Below, piece after piece: positions 35,304 to 44,207 of a stretch of DNA of 64,000 nucleotides. The DNA comes from JANQOH01 sp965243325 (GTDB lineage: Bacteria; Pseudomonadota; Alphaproteobacteria; UBA7887): NCBI GenBank assembly GCA_965243325.1, contig CBDEUQ010000003.1, positions 2,232,001 through 2,296,000 of the forward strand, written 5' to 3'. A program made the position numbers and the translations under genes. Numbering within the stretch: position 1 is the stretch's first letter; every line of letters begins with the position of its first letter. Under the pieces are notes generated by a model that worked only from the letters and a program-made list of their open reading frames with translations, did no database searches and was not told the origin of the DNA.

Positions 35304-38072
35304 CTACTCGGTCAGGATCGGGCCCGATTCGCCGAGACGGCGCAAAATCGCCGGGATGTGAACCTGGTCGGCCTTGTAGTTGCCGGTGAGTGCGTACATC
35401 GCGAGGTTGACGCCAAAGCGCAAGGCCCATTCGCGCTGACGGTCGGTGCCGGGGATGACCGGGTACAGGGGGAAGCCATCGGCATCGCGCGCCCAAGCCG
35501 CCGCGTAGTCGTTGCCGCCGACGACGATCGATGAGACACCGTCATTAACGTCACCCTCGTAACGCTCGACCCAGATGTCGCCGCCCGCCCAACGGCCGGG
35601 GAAGCGGTCGATCAGGTAGAACGCGCGGGTGAGGGCATGATCCCGCGGGACAGGTCGCAGCGGCGGAATGTTCAGGCCGCGCAGCAGCACCCGAAGCCGG
35701 CTGCCGCCGGCGGTATCGCCCGCCCCCTGCCGCAGCGGCGATCGGTCGCGGGTGTCGAACAGGATCATCCCACCGTGCCGCAGGTAGCTGTCGATGCGTG
35801 CGACCGTGGCATCGTCCAGCGGCCGCTGGTTCGCCGTCGCCGGCCAATAGAGCAGCGGGAAGAAGGCAAGTTCGTCGACCGCCGGGTCGACCGCCACCGG
35901 CACCCCGGCCTCGATTGCCGTACGGGCGCGCAGAACCGACGACAAGCCTGCAAGACCCTCGGCGCTGATGCGGTCGGTCTCCGGATCGCCGGTCCTGACG
36001 TATCCAAAGCGCGTTTCCTGGGTCATGGCAACGATGTCGGCGTCGGCAGGTGTCTGGGCCATTGCGTCTTTGGCTGCCGCGCCGGCGACGAGCATGGCCG
36101 CAAGCAGGGTTGCGGCGCGTTGCGGAATTCTCGGCATCAATCCGCGTAGCCACAAGCCGATCAGCGTATCGACCACCGCCAGGCCGAGAGCAAGGGCGAG
36201 CAACCACGGTCGCAGATCGCGCAAAATCGACGCCGCATAGTCTCGTACCGCCGCTGTGCCGGGAAAGCCGTCGAACGCGGCGACCACGAGGTCCTCGCTA
36301 CCAAGATTGAGCGCGCGTCGATGGGCGGCGTCGCCGTATTCTCCGGGTGGATGCAGCGGGCCCGGGCGAATGGTGACAAAATCGCGGGCCGGAATTGGAG
36401 CCGCGTGCGGAACGGGACCGCCCAGACGGCCGAATCCGTCAAGCGAGGACAGTGGAGGAAGGCTCCGAACGGCGCTACCCTCGGCCACGCCCGTGCTCAA
36501 GGTCGCAAGGCGTTGCATCATCTCGACGAACAGTCCGGACAGCGCGAGGCTCGACCACTCGGTATTGGCGGTCGTGTGGAACAGTATCAGCCAGCCGCGG
36601 CCGCGCGGTTCGGCGGTCACCAGCGGTGTGCCGTCGGCCAGTCGGGCCCACGTCTTCTCGTCAAGATCGAGCGCCGGTTCGGCCAGCACTTGCCGCTCGA
36701 CCAGCACGTCGTCCGGAACCGGGAGGCCGGCGAAGGGGGAAGCGTCGGGAAACTCCATCAGGCGCTGCGGCTGTTCCCACGTCAGCGCGCCGCCGAGAGC
36801 GCGACCGCCGCTTCGCAGACGTACCGGGACCAGCGCGTCGACACCTTCCGCCACCCGGACTCCGGCGAATCGCACCAGCACGCCGCCAGCTTCGATCCAG
36901 CGGCCGAGTCGCGCTACCGCGTCGCCGGTCAATTCGCCGACATCGGCGAGCGCGAGCACGGCAAGGCCGCTGTCGATCAGCGTCGAGGTGTCACCACGTC
37001 GCACTTCACCGAACGGGGAGAGAGCACGTTCAAGATAGTAGAGGTCGGATAGCAGGGGTTGGCTGCTTTCGAAACCACTGCCGGAAATCAGTCCGACCGG
37101 CCGGCGTCGCCAACGTTCGTCCATCAGCACCGTCGCCGCGGCATTGGTTTCTCCCTCGATCGTCAGACGCGCCAGTTCGTTGCGCATCTCCTGCGGAAGA
37201 TCCAGCCTTTCGGATGCCTCCAGCGCTCCGGTGTCGAAACGCACGGTCTGCCGCGCGAGCACACGGCCATCGGCAGCGGCGGCGCGCACGAGGACGGTCT
37301 CCGGCTCGCCGGCGGCCGAGCGAACCAGACGCAGGGTCAGGCCGTCCGCGGCGGCCGTTGGAGGCAGCAGCGCGGCGGCCCGGTCTGCCGGGGGATCGAC
37401 GTACACCGACAGCGGTCCCACGGCCTCCAGCGCAGCGATGAAGCGTTCGGTCGCGGCCGGATCGCCGTCCGCGAGACCATCGCTCAGCCAAACGGCCTCC
37501 GCGTCCGCCGACGCCACCCATGCAAACTCGAAGGCGGCGGCAAACCCGGCGCGATCGACAGGCCAAGGCTTGGGTTCCATGGCTTGCAACATCGCCAGTG
37601 CGTCGTCGGCGGTCGTGAGGGTGCCGGTGAGGTAGGTATCGCCGCCGGCGAGGCCCGCCGCCGGTGCGGTCGCGGCGACGAGCACGCCACGACCCTCGAT
37701 ACGCGCCGTCTCGATCAGCGATTTTCCAACCGCGGTCCGTCTGTCCCACTGCGCCGCCGCGCCCCAGCCGTCATCGATCACCACGACGAGCGGGCCCTTG
37801 TGCGGCGAAACGACGCTGGCGTTGAGCAGGGGATGCGCGACGGCAACGATAACAAGGGCGGCAATGACGAGACGCAGAATCAGCAGCCACGGTGGCGTAT
37901 GGGCCGGCGTTTCCTCGACCTGACGCAACCCCAGCAGCAGGCGCACTGCGGGAAAACCAATCCGCCGCGGCGCCGGCGGTGCGATTCGCAGCAGCCACCA
38001 GATGACGGGCAGAGAGCCGAGAGCGGCGAGGGCCCACGGCACGGCAAAGGTAAGGCCGCCGAGGCTCAACAT
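35304..38072 (-). CDS. BatA-like/DUF4159 domain membrane protein
   Basis: Large inner-membrane protein, 922 residues from MLSLGGLTFAVPW; the frame is open further up but lies in the DUF58 gene. The N-terminal 85 residues match the aerotolerance regulator (BatA) domain, with membrane segments about 8-28 and 62-80. A VWA-like segment follows, but its MIDAS is degenerate (VVVIDDGWG, 97-104). Two further membrane helices sit near residues 635-690. The C-terminal DUF4159 domain (about 700-905) has FGYVRTGDPETDRISAEGL, LAFFPLLYWP, and a GGMILFDTRD block like the amidotransferase fold. It is third in the operon, 10 bp after the DUF58 gene. Confidence 0.85.
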   Translation of the reverse strand: MLSLGGLTFAVPWALAALGSLPVIWWLLRIAPPAPRRIGFPAVRLLLGLRQVEETPAHTPPWLLILRLVIAALVIVAVAHPLLNASVVSPHKGPLVVVIDDGWGAAAQWDRRTAVGKSLIETARIEGRGVLVAATAPAAGLAGGDTYLTGTLTTADDALAMLQAMEPKPWPVDRAGFAAAFEFAWVASADAEAVWLSDGLADGDPAATERFIAALEAVGPLSVYVDPPADRAAALLPPTAAADGLTLRLVRSAAGEPETVLVRAAAADGRVLARQTVRFDTGALEASERLDLPQEMRNELARLTIEGETNAAATVLMDERWRRRPVGLISGSGFESSQPLLSDLYYLERALSPFGEVRRGDTSTLIDSGLAVLALADVGELTGDAVARLGRWIEAGGVLVRFAGVRVAEGVDALVPVRLRSGGRALGGALTWEQPQRLMEFPDASPFAGLPVPDDVLVERQVLAEPALDLDEKTWARLADGTPLVTAEPRGRGWLILFHTTANTEWSSLALSGLFVEMMQRLATLSTGVAEGSAVRSLPPLSSLDGFGRLGGPVPHAAPIPARDFVTIRPGPLHPPGEYGDAAHRRALNLGSEDLVVAAFDGFPGTAAVRDYAASILRDLRPWLLALALGLAVVDTLIGLWLRGLMPRIPQRAATLLAAMLVAGAAAKDAMAQTPADADIVAMTQETRFGYVRTGDPETDRISAEGLAGLSSVLRARTAIEAGVPVAVDPAVDELAFFPLLYWPATANQRPLDDATVARIDSYLRHGGMILFDTRDRSPLRQGAGDTAGGSRLRVLLRGLNIPPLRPVPRDHALTRAFYLIDRFPGRWAGGDIWVERYEGDVNDGVSSIVVGGNDYAAAWARDADGFPLYPVIPGTDRQREWALRFGVNLAMYALTGNYKADQVHIPAILRRLGESGPILTE

Positions 38073-38082
38073 GGCCGGTGTC

Positions 38083-38964
38083 TCACCGATACCGTTCGAA
38101 CTGCGCGGACAAAGCGAGATAGAGTGCCAGAAGCGCCGTTTCCGGCGTCCGATCGGTGCGGTGACCCAGCACCGTCCAGCCGGCGCGCCGCGCGATTGTC
38201 GCGAGGGCGGCCCGCCGCGCCTCCAGGCGCGCGCGGTATTCCTCCCGCACCCGCTCGACACGACCGATCAGCGGCTGGCCTTCTCCTTCAAGGCCTGAAA
38301 ACCGCACCCTGCCGCTGAACGGCAGGGTTTCCTCCGCCGGGTCGAGCACGTGCACCAGATGACCCGTCACGCCGAGACCCGCCAACCATTTGACCGCGCC
38401 GCGTATATCGTCCAGGGGGTCGAGGAAATCACCGATGAGTACCGCGTGCGCGTGTTTCGGAAGTTGGGTCGGCGCCGGCAGGCCGTCCGAACTTTCGTCC
38501 GCGACCAGGGTTTCGGCGAGGCGCGAGAGCGCTGCGGCGCCGCGCAGGGGTCGCCGTTCATGGCCGAGCAGTGCGACCTGTTCGCCGCCCCGCAGCAGCA
38601 ACGCGGCGAGGGCAAGCAGAAGCAGCGTCGCCCGCTCCTTCTTGGTTTCGTCGACCGCGCGCGATGCGAATTCCATCGACGGCGAACCGTCGCGCCACAG
38701 CCAGACGCTCTGCGATGCCTCCCATTCCCGTTCGCGGATGTAGACGTGGGCCGTCCGCGCCGACTGGCGCCAATCGATCGCCGCCGCCGCGTCACCGGGT
38801 TCATAGCGGCGGAACTGCCAGAACGTCTCACCCGTACCGGGTCGGCGCCGGCCATGCACTCCCTGCTGGATCGTGGCGGCTACGCGCCGCGCCGCGACGA
38901 GCAGGGCGGGGAGCGCTGCCGCGGTCCGCTCCGCGCGGCGCCGGGTGGCGAGCGCGGCACTCAT
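38083..38964 (-). CDS. DUF58 domain-containing protein
   Basis: Cytoplasmic partner of MoxR-type ATPases. 293 residues from MSAALATRR; an upstream start at 39018 would overlap moxR by 29 bp. The DUF58 signature FWQFRRYEPGDAAAAIDWRQSAR is at 48-70, and the VWA-like core begins near VWLWRDGSPSM, where D-G-S-P-S is MIDAS-like. Members bind MoxR client systems, but the molecular role is unsettled. It lies 25 bp downstream of the MoxR gene. Confidence 0.88.
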   Translation of the reverse strand: MSAALATRRRAERTAAALPALLVAARRVAATIQQGVHGRRRPGTGETFWQFRRYEPGDAAAAIDWRQSARTAHVYIREREWEASQSVWLWRDGSPSMEFASRAVDETKKERATLLLLALAALLLRGGEQVALLGHERRPLRGAAALSRLAETLVADESSDGLPAPTQLPKHAHAVLIGDFLDPLDDIRGAVKWLAGLGVTGHLVHVLDPAEETLPFSGRVRFSGLEGEGQPLIGRVERVREEYRARLEARRAALATIARRAGWTVLGHRTDRTPETALLALYLALSAQFERYR

Positions 38965-38989
38965 TGTCGCGGCCTTGCGCGATCTGGCG

Positions 38990-40009
38990 TCAACCGAAAG
39001 GCTCGCAAATGCGTGCAATCACGTCGTCAATCGTCACGCCCTCGGCACGCGCCGCGAAACTGATGTCCATCCGGTGCCGGAGGACCGGCGGCGCCAGCGC
39101 GATCACGTCGTCGATGGACGGCGACAGCCGTCCTTCGAGAATGGCGCGTGCGCGCGACGCGAGCATCAGAGCCTGGCTGGCGCGGGGTCCGGGACCCCAC
39201 GACACCGCGTCGCGAACCAGATCGATGGTCGTCTCGCCGGGGCGGCCCGACCGCACGAGACGCAGAATTGCCTCGACGACCGTCTCTCCCACGGGTACGG
39301 CGCGTACCAGACGTTGCGCCTTTTCCAGTTCCTCCGCCGTCATCGCCGGGCGCGCTTCGATCACCTCGGCGCCCGTGGTGACCAGTATCATCCGGCGTTC
39401 CGATTCCAGCGCCGGATAATCGATGTCGATCTGCATGAGGAAACGGTCGAGCTGCGCCTCGGGAAGAGGATAGGTGCCTTCCTGCTCCAGCGGGTTCTGC
39501 GTCGCGATGACGTGGAACGGGTGCGGCAAACGGTGCCGTACGCCGGCGACCGATACCTCGTGCTCCTGCATGGCCTGGAGCAGTGCCGACTGCGTGCGCG
39601 GACTTGCCCGGTTGATCTCGTCCGCCATCAGGAGTTGGCAGAAAACGGGGCCGCGAATGAACCGGAAGCTGCGTCGGCCGCTCTCCGCTTCCTCGAGAAC
39701 TTCCGAGCCGATGATGTCCGCCGGCATCAGATCGGGCGTGAACTGGACCCGTTTTTCGGAGAGGCCGATAACCGCGCCGAGAGTCTCCGTAAGACGCGTC
39801 TTGGCAAGCCCGGGAACGCCGACCAGCAGGGCATGTCCGCCGGACAACAGCACGATCAACGCTTGATCCACGACCGTCTCTTGTCCGTAGATCAGTTCGC
39901 CGACCTGCCTTCTCACGCGTCCCATGGTCTGGCCGAGCGCCTCGATCTCGTCAAGGAGATGCGTCTCGGCGCGCCGGTCGGCAACGCGGCTAAAGGCGGG
40001 ATCGGTCAT
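38990..40009 (-). CDS. MoxR family AAA+ ATPase
   Basis: AAA+ chaperone-like ATPase, 339 residues. Walker A is GVPGLAKT (64-71), Walker B is LLMADE (126-131), sensor 1 is VIATQNP, and the arginine-finger region includes LPEAQLDRFLMQIDIDYP. MoxR ATPases assist metal insertion or assembly of VWA-protein complexes, usually with DUF58/VWA partners, as here. It is the first gene of a four-gene minus-strand operon and is divergent from the DUF1285 gene across 37 bp. Confidence 0.95.
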   Translation of the reverse strand: MTDPAFSRVADRRAETHLLDEIEALGQTMGRVRRQVGELIYGQETVVDQALIVLLSGGHALLVGVPGLAKTRLTETLGAVIGLSEKRVQFTPDLMPADIIGSEVLEEAESGRRSFRFIRGPVFCQLLMADEINRASPRTQSALLQAMQEHEVSVAGVRHRLPHPFHVIATQNPLEQEGTYPLPEAQLDRFLMQIDIDYPALESERRMILVTTGAEVIEARPAMTAEELEKAQRLVRAVPVGETVVEAILRLVRSGRPGETTIDLVRDAVSWGPGPRASQALMLASRARAILEGRLSPSIDDVIALAPPVLRHRMDISFAARAEGVTIDDVIARICEPFG

Positions 40010-40046
40010 TCTGTCACTCGCGCGTACGATCGTTTAGGCTGGCCGA

Positions 40047-40601
40047 ATGGCGCCCGGACCGTTCGACCTCGCAAAGCAAGCTGCCGCCGCTCCCCCAAGC
40101 TCCCCGACGGAGGGCCTGGACGGTGCTTCCCTTTGCGGCGACATCGACATCCGAATCGGACGCGACGGAACGTGGTTCTACCACGGTTCGCCGATCGGCC
40201 GCAAACCGCTGGTCAAGCTGTTCGCGTCGGTTTTGCGGCGCGACGACGACGGCGAATACTGGCTGGTCACTCCCGTCGAGCGGGCACGAATCGCGGTTGA
40301 CGACGCACCCTTCGTCGCCGTGGCGATGACCAGCGTCGGGGTCGGCCGCGGCCGGCACCTTAGCTTCCGCACCAACCTCGACCATGAAGTGGTTGCCGGC
40401 CCCGATCGCCCGATCCGGGTCGACATCGATGCTGTCAGTGGAGAGCCGTCGCCGTACGTGGCGATGGGTGGCGGGGTCGAGGCGCTGATCGCGCGCAGCG
40501 TCTTCTACGATCTCGTCGAGTTCGCCGAGGAGGAGCCTCGCAGCGGTGTGCTGGCCGTGTGGAGCGCCGGCGCGCGCTTCGTTCTCGGTCCTGCAGCCTG
40601 A
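40047..40601 (+). CDS. DUF1285 family protein
   Basis: Function unknown. 184 residues matching DUF1285: CGDIDIRIGRDGTWFYHGSPI near residues 31-51, then RKPLVKLFASVLRRDDDGEYWLVTPVE and the ending RSVFYDLVEFA...VWSAGARFVLG. No membrane segment or catalytic motif stands out. Its TGA shares one base with the ATG of the following Nudix gene. It heads a run of four overlapped genes. Confidence 0.9.
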   Translation: MAPGPFDLAKQAAAAPPSSPTEGLDGASLCGDIDIRIGRDGTWFYHGSPIGRKPLVKLFASVLRRDDDGEYWLVTPVERARIAVDDAPFVAVAMTSVGVGRGRHLSFRTNLDHEVVAGPDRPIRVDIDAVSGEPSPYVAMGGGVEALIARSVFYDLVEFAEEEPRSGVLAVWSAGARFVLGPAA

Positions 40602-41212
40602 TGCGCGAATTGCTGATCGGGCGGCTGGCGACGCGAGGCGCCGGCCGTGTGATCCCGGCATCGCTTGCTGCCGAGGCGGAGCCGGCAGTCGAGGCGCCGG
40701 CGGGGGCGAAGGAAGCGGCCGTGCTCGTCCCGTTGATCGACCGCACCGAGGGCATGAGCGTTCTGCTCACGCGGCGCACCGACCACCTTCGCGATCATCC
40801 GGGGCAAATCAGCTTTCCGGGCGGCCGCGTCGATCCCGGTGACCGCGGCCCGACCGACACGGCCTTGCGCGAAACGGAAGAGGAGATCGGACTGCCGCGC
40901 TGCCGGGTCGAGGTGATCGGACGTCTCGATACCTGCATCACGGGCACGGGATTCACCGTCGTGCCGGTGGTCGGCATCGTGGCCGCCCCCTTTGTGCTCG
41001 ACGAACTTGCGCTGGACGATTTCGAAGTGGCCGACGCCTTCGAGGTGCCACTGCGCTTTCTGCTGGACCCGGCAAATCATGTAAAGCGTACGGCCATTGC
41101 TCGCGGGACACGGCGGACATTCTACGTCTTGCCCTACGGCGACCGGTATATCTGGGGCGCCACCGCTCGCATGCTGGTCAACATGCACGAGATCCTTCGG
41201 CCCGGGGAATGA
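40601..41212 (+). CDS. Nudix hydrolase, CoA pyrophosphatase (NudL-like) group
   Basis: Predicted to cleave coenzyme A or acyl-CoA to 3',5'-ADP and phosphopantetheine. 203 residues. The CoA-specific motif LLTRRTDHLRDHPGQISFPGG (55-75) precedes a Nudix box with TALRETEEEIGL (87-98). The region between GG and ALRE is slightly irregular (RVDPGDRGPTD), as in other NudL enzymes. Start overlaps DUF1285 by 1 bp and its end overlaps the DUF6111 gene by 4 bp. Confidence 0.92.
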   Translation: MRELLIGRLATRGAGRVIPASLAAEAEPAVEAPAGAKEAAVLVPLIDRTEGMSVLLTRRTDHLRDHPGQISFPGGRVDPGDRGPTDTALRETEEEIGLPRCRVEVIGRLDTCITGTGFTVVPVVGIVAAPFVLDELALDDFEVADAFEVPLRFLLDPANHVKRTAIARGTRRTFYVLPYGDRYIWGATARMLVNMHEILRPGE

Positions 41213-41472
41213 GCTTTATCCTCCTCAGGGCGCTGCTGCTGATCCTGCCGATCGGGTTGTGGTTTGCCTGGTGGCATTGGTACGGCCGTCGCCGAACGCG
41301 GTCGCGCGAACGCGAGACGCCCTGGGCCATGCTCGCCATATCCGGACTCCTGCTGGTGGTCCTGTCGCTCGTCGCGGCCACTCTGTTCGAGGGCGGGGCG
41401 CCGGGGTCGAAATATCATCCGACACGGGTCGATGCGGAGGGAAGGGTCGTACCCGGCGGTTTCGAGGAATGA
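41209..41472 (+). CDS. DUF6111 small membrane protein
   Basis: 87 residues with two membrane helices, about 3-22 and 39-59, separated by a basic loop (WYGRRRTRSRERET) and followed by a short tail with PGSKYHPTRVDAEGRVVPGGF. It belongs to the alphaproteobacterial DUF6111 family; function unknown. ATGA overlaps at both ends tie it to the Nudix and CCA-transferase genes. Confidence 0.88.
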   Translation: MSFILLRALLLILPIGLWFAWWHWYGRRRTRSRERETPWAMLAISGLLLVVLSLVAATLFEGGAPGSKYHPTRVDAEGRVVPGGFEE

Positions 41473-42743
41473 GGCCGAAGGCGGACCGCGCACCGGCGAT
41501 CCGCATTCCGCTCCCGGCCTGGACCCGCGAGCCGCCGGTGCCCGCGGTCGTGGCGGCGTTGGCAAGGGGCGGCGCCGTGCGATTCGTGGGCGGCTGTGTG
41601 CGCGACACCGTGCGCGGCGTCGAGGTTGTCGGCGACATCGATCTGGCGACGCCGGTGGCACCGGAAGGCGTGGCGGCACTTGCCGAAGCTGCCGGGTTCA
41701 AGGCCGTCGCGACGGGTATCGACCACGGTACGGTGACCGTGATCGCGGATGACCGCCAATTCGAAGTCACAACGCTCCGGCGCGACGTGACAACGGACGG
41801 GCGCCACGCTGAAGTTGCGTTCACCGACGATTGGCTGGCCGACGCGTCGAGGCGCGATTTCACGTTCAACGCCATGACGCTGGCGCCCGACGGCGCCCTG
41901 TACGACCCGTTCGACGGACGTCGCGATCTCGCGGCCGGGCGCGTTCGCTTCGTTGGTGCGGCGCGGCGGCGCATCGTCGAAGACCGTCTGCGTCTGCTCC
42001 GGTTCTTCCGCTTTTTCGCGTGGTTTGGCCGGCCGCCGCCGGAACCGGAAGCGATCGCGGCGTGCCGGTCGCTCGCAGCCAGCGTCGACCTTCTGCCGGG
42101 CGAACGCGTGCGGGTCGAAATGCTGAAGCTGTTGGCCGCTGCCGATCCGTTGCCGGCGCTGGATCTGATGGCGGAAACCGGAGTGCTCGAACGCGTCGTT
42201 CCGGTCCTGCGGACCGACTGGCGGCGGCGTCTCGGGCGGCTGGTGGCATTGGAAGGCGGCGCGGCTGACGGCGAGCGCCGCCTGGCGGCGATCGTCGCCG
42301 GGGAGACGCGCGCGCTTGCGCGGCGTCTGCGATTTTCGCGCGCACAAGCCGCACGCCTGTCCGATCTGGCGGCGCCGGCGCACTCGGCGTTCGGCCTCGA
42401 TGCGACGGCTGCACGCCGCCTCCTCTACCGTATCGGCCGCGACCGTTACCGGGATCTGGCGTTTCTCGCCTGGGCGGACGCCGGCACGACGGAGGGACTC
42501 GACTCCGCGCTGGCCGCCGCCGACGAATGGCGCCGGCCGGCGCTGCCCGTGCGCGGGCGCGACGTCGTCGCGCTCGGCGTACCGCCCGGCGACCGCGTCG
42601 GCGAACTGCTGAGCGCAATTGAGGAATGGTGGGCGGCGGGCGACTATCGCGCCAGTCGCACCGCCGCCCTCGACCGGCTGCGGACGCTGGTCGCCGAAGG
42701 CCGAGGTCTCAAGGCCAGGCCGCGGCCGGGGGCATCGACATGA
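41469..42743 (+). CDS. CCA tRNA nucleotidyltransferase / poly(A) polymerase family
   Basis: Adds or repairs the 3' CCA of tRNAs. 424 residues from the ATG that overlaps the DUF6111 stop. The class II polymerase-beta core shows FVGGCVRDTVRG (39-50) and GDIDLAT (55-61, two catalytic Asp). HGTVTVI with FEVTTLRRDV forms the next strand, followed by DASRRDFTFNAM and EDRLRLLRFFRF of the neck. The C-terminal part is helical. The one visible tRNA gene in the window already encodes CCA, so a repair role is plausible. Its 3' end overlaps hemF by 35 bp. Confidence 0.93.
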   Translation: MRPKADRAPAIRIPLPAWTREPPVPAVVAALARGGAVRFVGGCVRDTVRGVEVVGDIDLATPVAPEGVAALAEAAGFKAVATGIDHGTVTVIADDRQFEVTTLRRDVTTDGRHAEVAFTDDWLADASRRDFTFNAMTLAPDGALYDPFDGRRDLAAGRVRFVGAARRRIVEDRLRLLRFFRFFAWFGRPPPEPEAIAACRSLAASVDLLPGERVRVEMLKLLAAADPLPALDLMAETGVLERVVPVLRTDWRRRLGRLVALEGGAADGERRLAAIVAGETRALARRLRFSRAQAARLSDLAAPAHSAFGLDATAARRLLYRIGRDRYRDLAFLAWADAGTTEGLDSALAAADEWRRPALPVRGRDVVALGVPPGDRVGELLSAIEEWWAAGDYRASRTAALDRLRTLVAEGRGLKARPRPGAST

Positions 42744-43548
42744 GGATCGCTTCGACGTTGCCCTCGGTCTCCAGCCCGAACTTCGTTCCGCGGTCGTAGA
42801 GCAGATTGAACTCGACGTATCGTCCGCGGCGCACCAATTGGCGAGCGCGCTCAGCCTCGGTCCAGCCACGGTCCCGGTGGCGGCGGACGATGCGCGGGTA
42901 GACGTCGAGGAACGTGCGGCCTACGTCCCGGGTGAAGGCGAAGGCGGCATCCCAATCGCCTTCCATGTAGTCGTAAAATATGCCGCCGACGCCGCGTGTT
43001 TCCTTGCGATGCGGAAGGTAGAAATACTCGTCGCACCATCGCTTGAGACGCGCGTAATCGGCGACGGCATGGCGATCGCACGTCGCCTGCAAGGCCGCGT
43101 GAAAGGTCCGCGTATCGGCATCGTCCGCGACGGTGGGAGTCAGGTCGGCGCCGCCGCCAAACCACGAGCGGGTCGTCGCAATATGGCGCGTGTTCAAATG
43201 CGCCGCGGGCACATGCGGCGAACAGGGGTGCGCGACGACGGAGACGCCGCTGGCCCAGAAGCGCGGGTCGTCTTCCGCACCTGGAATCCGGGTGCGGAGC
43301 GCTTCTGAAAAAGCACCGTGTACCGTGGAGACGTTGACCCCGACCTTTTCGAACACGCGCCCGCGCATCACGGACATGACGCCGCCGCCGCCGCCCGGCC
43401 GGCGCCACGCCTTGCGCTCGAAGCGGCCGGCCGGCCGCTCCGCGTTGGGCCCGCCGCAAAGGCCGTCCTCGAGCGCCTCGAGTGCCGCACAGAGTTCGTC
43501 GCGCAGGGTCGCGAACCAGGCCGCTGCCGTCTTTCGTGCATCGCTCAT
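42709..43548 (-). CDS. hemF: Oxygen-dependent coproporphyrinogen-III oxidase
   Basis: Oxidative decarboxylation of coproporphyrinogen III to protoporphyrinogen IX in haem synthesis, using O2. 279 residues. Conserved blocks are GGGGVMSVMRGRVFEKVGVN, the His-containing HPCSPHVPAAHLNTR, WFGGGADLTP and YCDEYFYLPHRKE-type CDEYFYLPHR. The end VEAILMSMPPAAAW is standard. It is convergent with, and overlaps the 3' end of, the CCA transferase gene, and diverges from petA across 113 bp, a sensible pairing of haem supply with a haem-rich complex. Confidence 0.97.
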   Translation of the reverse strand: MSDARKTAAAWFATLRDELCAALEALEDGLCGGPNAERPAGRFERKAWRRPGGGGGVMSVMRGRVFEKVGVNVSTVHGAFSEALRTRIPGAEDDPRFWASGVSVVAHPCSPHVPAAHLNTRHIATTRSWFGGGADLTPTVADDADTRTFHAALQATCDRHAVADYARLKRWCDEYFYLPHRKETRGVGGIFYDYMEGDWDAAFAFTRDVGRTFLDVYPRIVRRHRDRGWTEAERARQLVRRGRYVEFNLLYDRGTKFGLETEGNVEAILMSMPPAAAWP

Positions 43549-43661
43549 GCTTCGATGGCTCCGGATTCACGCGATCCCTGCGCCCGCCGCCCGTCTGGAC
43601 ATCTCGGAGGAATCGGGGCAGAAAGGCCGCGCTCTTCCGCGCCCCACGACGAGGCATTCCG

Positions 43662-44195
43662 ATGACCGATTCCAGCGCGCGCGCCGGTGGCGGCGAGACG
43701 CGTCGAGACTTTCTGTTCCTCGCGACCGGCGCGGTCGCGGGCGTGGGCAGTCTCGCAGCCATGTGGCCGCTGATCGATCAGATGAACCCGGCGCGTGACG
43801 TGCTGGCGCTCGCTTCGATCGAGGTCGACCTCGCGCCGATCGCGGAAGGGCAGTCGATCACCGTGATGTGGCGGGGCAAGCCGTTGTTCATCCGCAAGCG
43901 AACCGCGGCCGAGATCGCGGCGGCACGCGCCGTGGCGCTCGAAGAACTGAAGGATCCGGAGACGGATTCGGCGCGCGTCGACGAAAACCATCCGGAATGG
44001 CTGGTGCTCGTCGGCGTGTGCACGCATCTCGGCTGCGTGCCGCTGGGGTCGGCCGGTGATTACGACGGCTGGTTCTGTCCGTGCCACGGTTCGCACTACG
44101 ACACGTCGGGCCGCATCCGCAAGGGGCCTGCGCCTACCAACCTCCCGGTGCCCGAGTACGTCTTTCTGGACGACTCGCGCATCGTGGTCGGCTGA
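43662..44195 (+). CDS. petA: Ubiquinol-cytochrome c reductase Rieske iron-sulfur subunit
   Basis: Rieske 2Fe-2S protein of the cytochrome bc1 complex. 177 residues. A Tat-type N-terminal anchor TRRDFLFLATGAVAGVG (13-29) is followed by the hinge. Cluster ligands are in CTHLGC (120-125) and CPCHGS (139-144). The PAPTNLPVPEY proline loop follows. First gene of petABC. Confidence 0.97.
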   Translation: MTDSSARAGGGETRRDFLFLATGAVAGVGSLAAMWPLIDQMNPARDVLALASIEVDLAPIAEGQSITVMWRGKPLFIRKRTAAEIAAARAVALEELKDPETDSARVDENHPEWLVLVGVCTHLGCVPLGSAGDYDGWFCPCHGSHYDTSGRIRKGPAPTNLPVPEYVFLDDSRIVVG

Positions 44196-44207
44196 CGGGG
44201 CCGGGCG

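Noticed and set aside
33513..35534. 673-codon open frame on the plus strand opposite the VWA-like gene
   Set aside because: It is antisense to a well-supported membrane protein gene; its translation is rich in His, Arg, Asp and Val with no domain, which is the usual antisense shadow in G+C-rich DNA.
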